Shown here in pieces: positions 59,634 through 64,000 of a stretch of 64,000 nucleotides of DNA. The DNA is taken from the NCBI GenBank assembly GCA_020847535.1, contig JADLBU010000042.1:1-64000 (forward strand). The letters are read 5' to 3'. Origin of the DNA: Phycisphaerales bacterium. GTDB taxonomy: Bacteria; Planctomycetota; Phycisphaerae; Phycisphaerales; UBA1924. The first letter of the stretch is position 1, and every line of letters starts with the position of its first letter. Position numbers and translations under genes: made by a program. A model generated the notes under the pieces. It was not told the DNA's origin, ran no database searches, and was given only the letters and a program-made list of their open reading frames with translations.

Positions 59634-61496
59634 TCAGCACCCATTCTCAAACGCCCCCACGAACCCGATGAAGTCCTCCAGGTCCACGAACCCCGAGTAG
59701 TCGAAGTCCGCGCGGAGAACACCCTCCTCGAAGTCCGCGACAAAGGCGATGAAGTCATCGAGATCCACAAAGTCCGAGCCGTCGTAGTCGCTCGGGCAGT
59801 CCACCAGCTCCTCCGGGCCTTCGGCCGGGGGCTGGACATCGGGCTCGGCGACATGCCGCCAGGCCTCGGGGATGTTGTCCCGGCTCTGCCCGACGCGGAA
59901 CAGACCCTTGGCCTTCCGCCCATTGAACCCCGAGAGATCCGAGACCTTGAAGTTGCCATCCTTGTCGGGGCGGAACTCGCGCACCTCCCCATCGCTGACC
60001 ACCGTGATCCCACCGTCGGGAAGGAACTGCAGGCTCCCGCACTTCTTGATGCCCGGCAGCTTCTTGACCTTGGCGATCGGGTTGCCCTCGCGCGGCCGCG
60101 ATATCTCGATGATCCGGTCATCCCCCGGCAACACCCACAGCTCACGGGTCACGGGGTGGATCCCCACCGATGATGCCGGCTGCGGATCCACGCCATCGGG
60201 CAGCGACTTGTCGTAGGTCTCCTGCAGGTGACGGTTGAACTGCACGATCCGCCGCTTGAGCGGGTCGATCCCCACCAGCTCATCACGCCCATCGTCGTAC
60301 ACCATGTGCGTGAATGGGTTCGTCAGCCCCACCGCCCCGTCCTCCTTGCCCGTCTCGGGGTTGATCGCCTTCAGCACCGAGCCATCGCAATAGAAGATCT
60401 CACCGAATCGCCCGGTCGCCATCGGCCCGGCCTTGCCCGGCTTGAACAGCGGCTTGACCGATCCATCCCCCAGCGCCAGCCGTGAGACCGCCGGATCCAG
60501 CCCGCCCTTGACCACCAGCGCGCTGGTCAGGTCCATCTCGAGCTGAAAATCCACCACGAGATTGGCATCCGGGATCTTGAAATCGACCAGCGACGGCAGG
60601 GCCTCTCGCGCGAACGTGAGCGGGCGCAGCATGGTGATCGAACTGGTCGAGGTATCGATCCCCAGGCCGAAGTTCAGCATCATCGTCCGCACGCTGGTCA
60701 GGAACCCCTTGGTCGGGCCCGTGTACGCCTGGAACTGCCAGATCAACGCGTAGTGGTTGCTGGAATCATCCGCCCAGCTGAAGACGTCAAACAGCGGGAA
60801 CATCGTCGAGTTGCTGCTCGAAAACGTGCTCTGCAATGAGTAAGAATCGCTCGAGCCCGGATCCTTCCACTTCAATATCGGCAGCCCATCGCACAGGTTC
60901 GAAGCGCCGAACATCGTCACCGAGTGACCGCCGTGACGCTCCCAGTGCCCGCCCTCGGCCTTGAACCAGCTGATCCCCAGGCACACCATCCCGCCCATCA
61001 GCAGCTGGGTCGCCGCCAATTGCGGCTTGGGCCCGATCATGTCCGTCCCCGGGTGTACCGACCAGCCCATCGAGATGATGTACGGATTCGGAGATGTGTG
61101 GTCCCAGATGTAGTCGGCCAGTTCGCCCATGTCCGGAGAGCCGCCGTCGTACGGATCGATGTCGAACAGGTCCGCGAGCACCTCGATCCGACTCGTCACC
61201 GTGTTGTAATGCGTCTGCGACTGCCAGTTCTGCGTCCCGTACGTGGGCCACATCAGACCGTCGTACCCGTTGTTCTGAAGGAACGCCAGCCAGTTCACCC
61301 ACGATGTCGGCACGCAGTACATCTTGCCGTCGTTGGGCATGTCGTCGCGCTTCTGGTCAAAGTCCGGCACGCCCGCACGGTACACCTGGCAGATATCCCC
61401 CCGCCCGATCGCCGCCCCCGCCAGGCCAGCCACCAGCCCGGCCCCTACCGCCAGCCGACCAAGCATCCCGGTTACGCCTCTATTCCGCACGCGCAT
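59634..61496 (-). CDS. Secreted protein, possible C39-like Cys-peptidase fold plus repeats and dockerin-like tail
   Basis: 620 residues from ATG 61496 (AGGAAG upstream). A signal peptide ends near AGAAIGRGD. About 20-230 contains MYCVPTSWVNWLAFLQNNGY and, later, HGGHSVTMFGASNLCD, a Cys near the start of a helix and a His on a strand, as in papain-like C39-type domains. Whether it is an active peptidase is uncertain. About 340-550 has NHL/propeller-like strands (GRFGEIFYCDGSVLKAINPE, TRELWVLPGDDRIIEISRPR). The end (about 566-620) is DYDGSDFVDLDDFIAFVADF and DFDYSGFVDLEDFIGFVGAF, closing ENGC. It converges on the propeller gene. Confidence 0.82.
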   Translation of the reverse strand: MRVRNRGVTGMLGRLAVGAGLVAGLAGAAIGRGDICQVYRAGVPDFDQKRDDMPNDGKMYCVPTSWVNWLAFLQNNGYDGLMWPTYGTQNWQSQTHYNTVTSRIEVLADLFDIDPYDGGSPDMGELADYIWDHTSPNPYIISMGWSVHPGTDMIGPKPQLAATQLLMGGMVCLGISWFKAEGGHWERHGGHSVTMFGASNLCDGLPILKWKDPGSSDSYSLQSTFSSSNSTMFPLFDVFSWADDSSNHYALIWQFQAYTGPTKGFLTSVRTMMLNFGLGIDTSTSSITMLRPLTFAREALPSLVDFKIPDANLVVDFQLEMDLTSALVVKGGLDPAVSRLALGDGSVKPLFKPGKAGPMATGRFGEIFYCDGSVLKAINPETGKEDGAVGLTNPFTHMVYDDGRDELVGIDPLKRRIVQFNRHLQETYDKSLPDGVDPQPASSVGIHPVTRELWVLPGDDRIIEISRPREGNPIAKVKKLPGIKKCGSLQFLPDGGITVVSDGEVREFRPDKDGNFKVSDLSGFNGRKAKGLFRVGQSRDNIPEAWRHVAEPDVQPPAEGPEELVDCPSDYDGSDFVDLDDFIAFVADFEEGVLRADFDYSGFVDLEDFIGFVGAFENGC

Positions 61497-61662
61497 GTCA
61501 TCTTCCTTTCTTCCTTCCCATGACCCGTCCACGCGATGTGCCGGGCTTCGGGATAGCAAACCCTCTCGCCTGAAGAGCGAATCCTGACCCCATGCAGGCC
61601 AAGGAATTGCGCGCTTCCTGTCGACACAAGCAATAGGAATGTGTTAGGATCAGGCCACGTAT

Positions 61663-62280
61663 ATGCCCGAGCAGTCACCGGAGAACATCACGCGCCTGAT
61701 CTGTGCCGCACAGGATGGGGATGCCCACGCCGGCGAAGAGCTGCTGCCCCTCGTCTACGAGGAGCTGCGCCGGCTCGCCTCCTCGCACCTTGCTCGCGAG
61801 CCCTCGGGCATCACACTGCAGCCAACCGCACTCGTCCACGAGGCCTACCTCAAGCTCCTGGGCGCCAAAGAGATCCAATGGCAGGGCCAGGGCCACTTCT
61901 TCGCCGCCGCCGCTCAGGCGATGCGTCGAATCCTCGTCGACCGCGCCCGCGCTCGCAACGCGATCAAACGCGGCGGAGATCGCCACCGTGAGCAGCCCGA
62001 GGAAGGCCTCGATGCCCTCCCCGATCCGCTCGCCACCCCGGGAGGCGAATCCGGCTCGTTCGATCTCCTGCAGCTCAATTCGGTCCTGACGCGCCTGGAA
62101 ACCCGCGACCGGCGCCAGGCCGATGTCGTCATGATGCGCTACTTCGCCGGCCTCACCATCGAGCAGACCGCGCAGGCCCTGGGCATCTCAACCGGCACCG
62201 TCAAAAATGAATGGACCTTCGCACGCGCCTGGCTGCGGCGCGAGCTGGATGCCATGGATCCCGGCGGCGAGCCGCTATGA
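61663..62280 (+). CDS. ECF-type RNA polymerase sigma factor
   Basis: The 205-residue sigma factor has region 2 from about residue 10 to 95 (LLPLVYEELRRLASSHLARE, then HFFAAAAQAMRRILVDRARA). Region 4 covers about 135-200 (RDRRQADVVMMRYFAGLTIE, then QTAQALGISTGTVKNEWTFA). The TALVHEAYLKL and RRILVDRARAR segments match the large group expanded in Planctomycetes and Acidobacteria. No anti-sigma factor gene is visible. Instead it overlaps the start of a Ser/Thr kinase gene by 4 bases (ATGA at 62277), a known planctomycete pairing that suggests control by phosphorylation. Confidence 0.95.
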   Translation: MPEQSPENITRLICAAQDGDAHAGEELLPLVYEELRRLASSHLAREPSGITLQPTALVHEAYLKLLGAKEIQWQGQGHFFAAAAQAMRRILVDRARARNAIKRGGDRHREQPEEGLDALPDPLATPGGESGSFDLLQLNSVLTRLETRDRRQADVVMMRYFAGLTIEQTAQALGISTGTVKNEWTFARAWLRRELDAMDPGGEPL

Positions 62281-64000
62281 GCGACGATCCCGTCAAGGAC
62301 CTCTTCCTCCGCGCACTTGAAATCGATCGCGTCCAGCGCGACGCCTTTCTCCGCGGTCAGACCAACGACGCCGCCCTGCTCGCCGATGTCCAGTCCCTGC
62401 TCGCCGCGCACGACACCAGCGAGACCTTCCTCGAATCGGGCGCACTTCGTGATGCCGGACTCGCCCCCGCCTTCGATTCCTCCTGGGCGGTGCCCGGCGC
62501 TTCGCTCGGCCCCTTCATCATCGAGTCGGTCATCGGCAGCGGAGGCATGGGCGTCGTCTTCCGCGCACGCCAGCAATCCCCACCCAGGCCGGTCGCCCTC
62601 AAGATCATGCGTGCCCCCGCCCTTCCCGGCGGCATGCTCAAACGCTTCACACGCGAGGCCGCCGTCCTTGCAAGGCTCCAGCACCCCTCGATCGCGCAGA
62701 TTTACTCCGCCGGCGTCGAGCACCGCCCGGGCGGGCCCGGTCCCTACCTCGCCATGGAACTCGTCGAGGGGACCCCCCTCGACCATCACATCCGCCAGCA
62801 CGATCTCTCCGCACGCGATCGCACCGAGCTCATGGCAAAGATCGCCGAGGCCGTCGCCCACGCCCATCAGCGCGGCGTCGTCCATCGCGACCTCAAGCCC
62901 CCGAACATCCTCGTCCAGTCCGATGGCATCCCCAAGGTTCTCGATTTCGGGATCGCCCGACTCATCGACCTGCAGGGCCAGGACTCGGCCGTGCCGACGC
63001 AGACGCTGCAGACCCAGCGCGGGGAAATCCTCGGAACGCTCGCCTACATGAGTCCCGAGCAGTTCGAAGGCGACTCCGAGAGAATCGATGTCCGCTCCGA
63101 TGTCTACTCCCTCGGCGCGATCCTCTACGAGGTCATGGCCGGCAGACCCGCGATCCCAACCGATCGCCTGTCGATCGCGCAGGCCGCCACCGCCGTCGCC
63201 ACGCGCGAACCCACACCCCTGGGCTCCCTCAGCCCCCACCTGCGCGGCGATCTCGAGACGATCGCCGCCAAAGCCCTTGATAAAGATCCCCAGCGCCGAT
63301 ACCAGTCCGCCGCCGAACTCGCCGAAGATCTGCGCCGACACCTCCGGGATGAACCCATCCTCGCTCGCCCGGCGACCACCTTCTACCGCGCCAGCAAGTT
63401 CGTCCGCCGGCACCGCACGGTCGTCATCCTCGGCCTGGGAGTCATCCTCGCCCTCACCGCCGGCCTGTTCGCCACGCTCTGGCAGGCCCGCGAGGCCGAA
63501 CGCCAGCGCGATCTGGCCAGCAGCGAAGTCACCAGCACCAACGAGATCAACGACTTCCTCGGGCAGATCCTGCTCGCCTCAGATCCCGAACGCGCCCGCG
63601 GCAAGACCGTCACGATCCGCATGGCCCTCGATGAGGCCGCCGCACGGCTCGCCAAGGGTGAAATCAAAAGTCCCCGCGTGCTCGCCAGCCTCCACGGAAC
63701 CATCAGCAAGAGCTACTGGTCACTCGGCGACATGCCCACCGCCGAGATGCATATCCGCAAGGCCATCGAACTCTGCACACAGATCCACGGCCCGTTCGCC
63801 CCCGAAACCATGTTCGCGATCGCCGACCTCGGCACTGTCCTCCACGATTCCAACCGTAAACCCGAATGCCGCCAGCTCACCGAACCAGCGCTCGCCGAGT
63901 CTCGCATCCGCCTTGGGGATGACCACCCCGCAACCCTCCGCCTGCTCACCGTCTACGCCAACTCGCTCGACGATATAGCCCTCACCGAGCCCCTCTACCT
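62277..64000 (+). CDS. Ser/Thr protein kinase with membrane helix and TPR-like repeats, 3'-truncated
   Basis: At least 574 residues from ATG 62277, with no stop before the window ends. The kinase domain has the glycine loop GSGGMGVVFRARQ (about 88-100), VALKIM with the ATP Lys, HRDLKPPNILVQSDG (about 203), DFGIARL (about 222) and GTLAYMSPEQFEG. A transmembrane helix follows (TVVILGLGVILALTAGLFAT, about 382-401), then helical TPR-like repeats outside or beyond the membrane (ASLHGTISKSYWSLGDMPTA, METHIRK-like pattern). The Hanks-type catalytic residues are intact. Translationally coupled to the sigma factor, which it may control. Confidence 0.93.
   Translation, partial: MSDDPVKDLFLRALEIDRVQRDAFLRGQTNDAALLADVQSLLAAHDTSETFLESGALRDAGLAPAFDSSWAVPGASLGPFIIESVIGSGGMGVVFRARQQSPPRPVALKIMRAPALPGGMLKRFTREAAVLARLQHPSIAQIYSAGVEHRPGGPGPYLAMELVEGTPLDHHIRQHDLSARDRTELMAKIAEAVAHAHQRGVVHRDLKPPNILVQSDGIPKVLDFGIARLIDLQGQDSAVPTQTLQTQRGEILGTLAYMSPEQFEGDSERIDVRSDVYSLGAILYEVMAGRPAIPTDRLSIAQAATAVATREPTPLGSLSPHLRGDLETIAAKALDKDPQRRYQSAAELAEDLRRHLRDEPILARPATTFYRASKFVRRHRTVVILGLGVILALTAGLFATLWQAREAERQRDLASSEVTSTNEINDFLGQILLASDPERARGKTVTIRMALDEAAARLAKGEIKSPRVLASLHGTISKSYWSLGDMPTAEMHIRKAIELCTQIHGPFAPETMFAIADLGTVLHDSNRKPECRQLTEPALAESRIRLGDDHPATLRLLTVYANSLDDIALTEPLY

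Overview
The window looks like a chromosomal segment of a high-GC planctomycete, most likely class Phycisphaerae. This is inferred from several features that occur together. Six unrelated secreted proteins end in a dockerin-like EF-hand pair closed by a terminal Cys. One giant beta-helix protein carries an EPRxLL leader, and another exported protein ends in a PEP-CTERM-like tail. There is a prepilin-type protein with an H-x9-DG-like C-terminus, an ECF sigma factor paired with a Ser/Thr kinase, and an S46 peptidase. I see no rRNA, tRNA, CRISPR array, transposase or phage gene.

Layout. 1-2.2 kb: two + strand genes of unknown function, the second possibly a two-domain VOC-fold enzyme. 2.2-9.9 kb: a minus-strand operon of GT4, GT2 and GT4 glycosyltransferases ending in an S46 dipeptidyl-peptidase. 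10.1-11.9 kb: small + strand genes (zinc ribbon, GAF, PEP-CTERM-like). 11.9-14 kb: queG plus a TIM-barrel gene. 14.2-16.8 kb: a lipoprotein candidate, kynA and a ThiF/MoeB enzyme. 16.9-18.8 kb: a decayed gene, a small membrane gene and ispG. 18.9-23.2 kb: a giant VWA membrane protein, a methyltransferase and crcB. 23.3-31.8 kb: a carbohydrate-use locus (GH16, pseudopilin, LacI regulator, CBM-like protein, and an ABC importer without an ATPase). 32-40.8 kb: an aldo/keto reductase, twin lipoproteins and a CzcCBA/CusCBA heavy-metal RND system. 40.9-47.4 kb: the EPRxLL protein, a palindrome-rich intergenic zone, a metallophosphoesterase and a FUN14 protein. 47.6-54.5 kb: a DUF1028/FG-GAP protein, a membrane protein, fabG, a second SDR, mscL and a cyclodeaminase-like gene. 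54.6-61.5 kb: three large dockerin-tagged exported proteins. 61.7 kb to the end: the sigma factor/kinase pair, running off the window.

How parts work together. In the 23-32 kb locus a secreted glucanase-type GH16 would release oligosaccharides and a MalFG-type importer would take them up. Control would be by the LacI regulator, through the perfect palindrome TGTAAGCGCTTACA (24847-24860) and two further palindromes lying on a candidate promoter. The glycosyltransferase operon suggests assembly of an envelope or exported glycan. The metal locus has His-rich segments in both adaptor and pump, pointing to divalent cations.

The most unusual material is non-coding. At least two families of dispersed inverted repeats, built from short words such as CAGAGA or CCCAGTG, sit at gene ends. 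One related element lies in frame inside the metallophosphoesterase gene. Several hairpins cover ribosome-binding or start sites.
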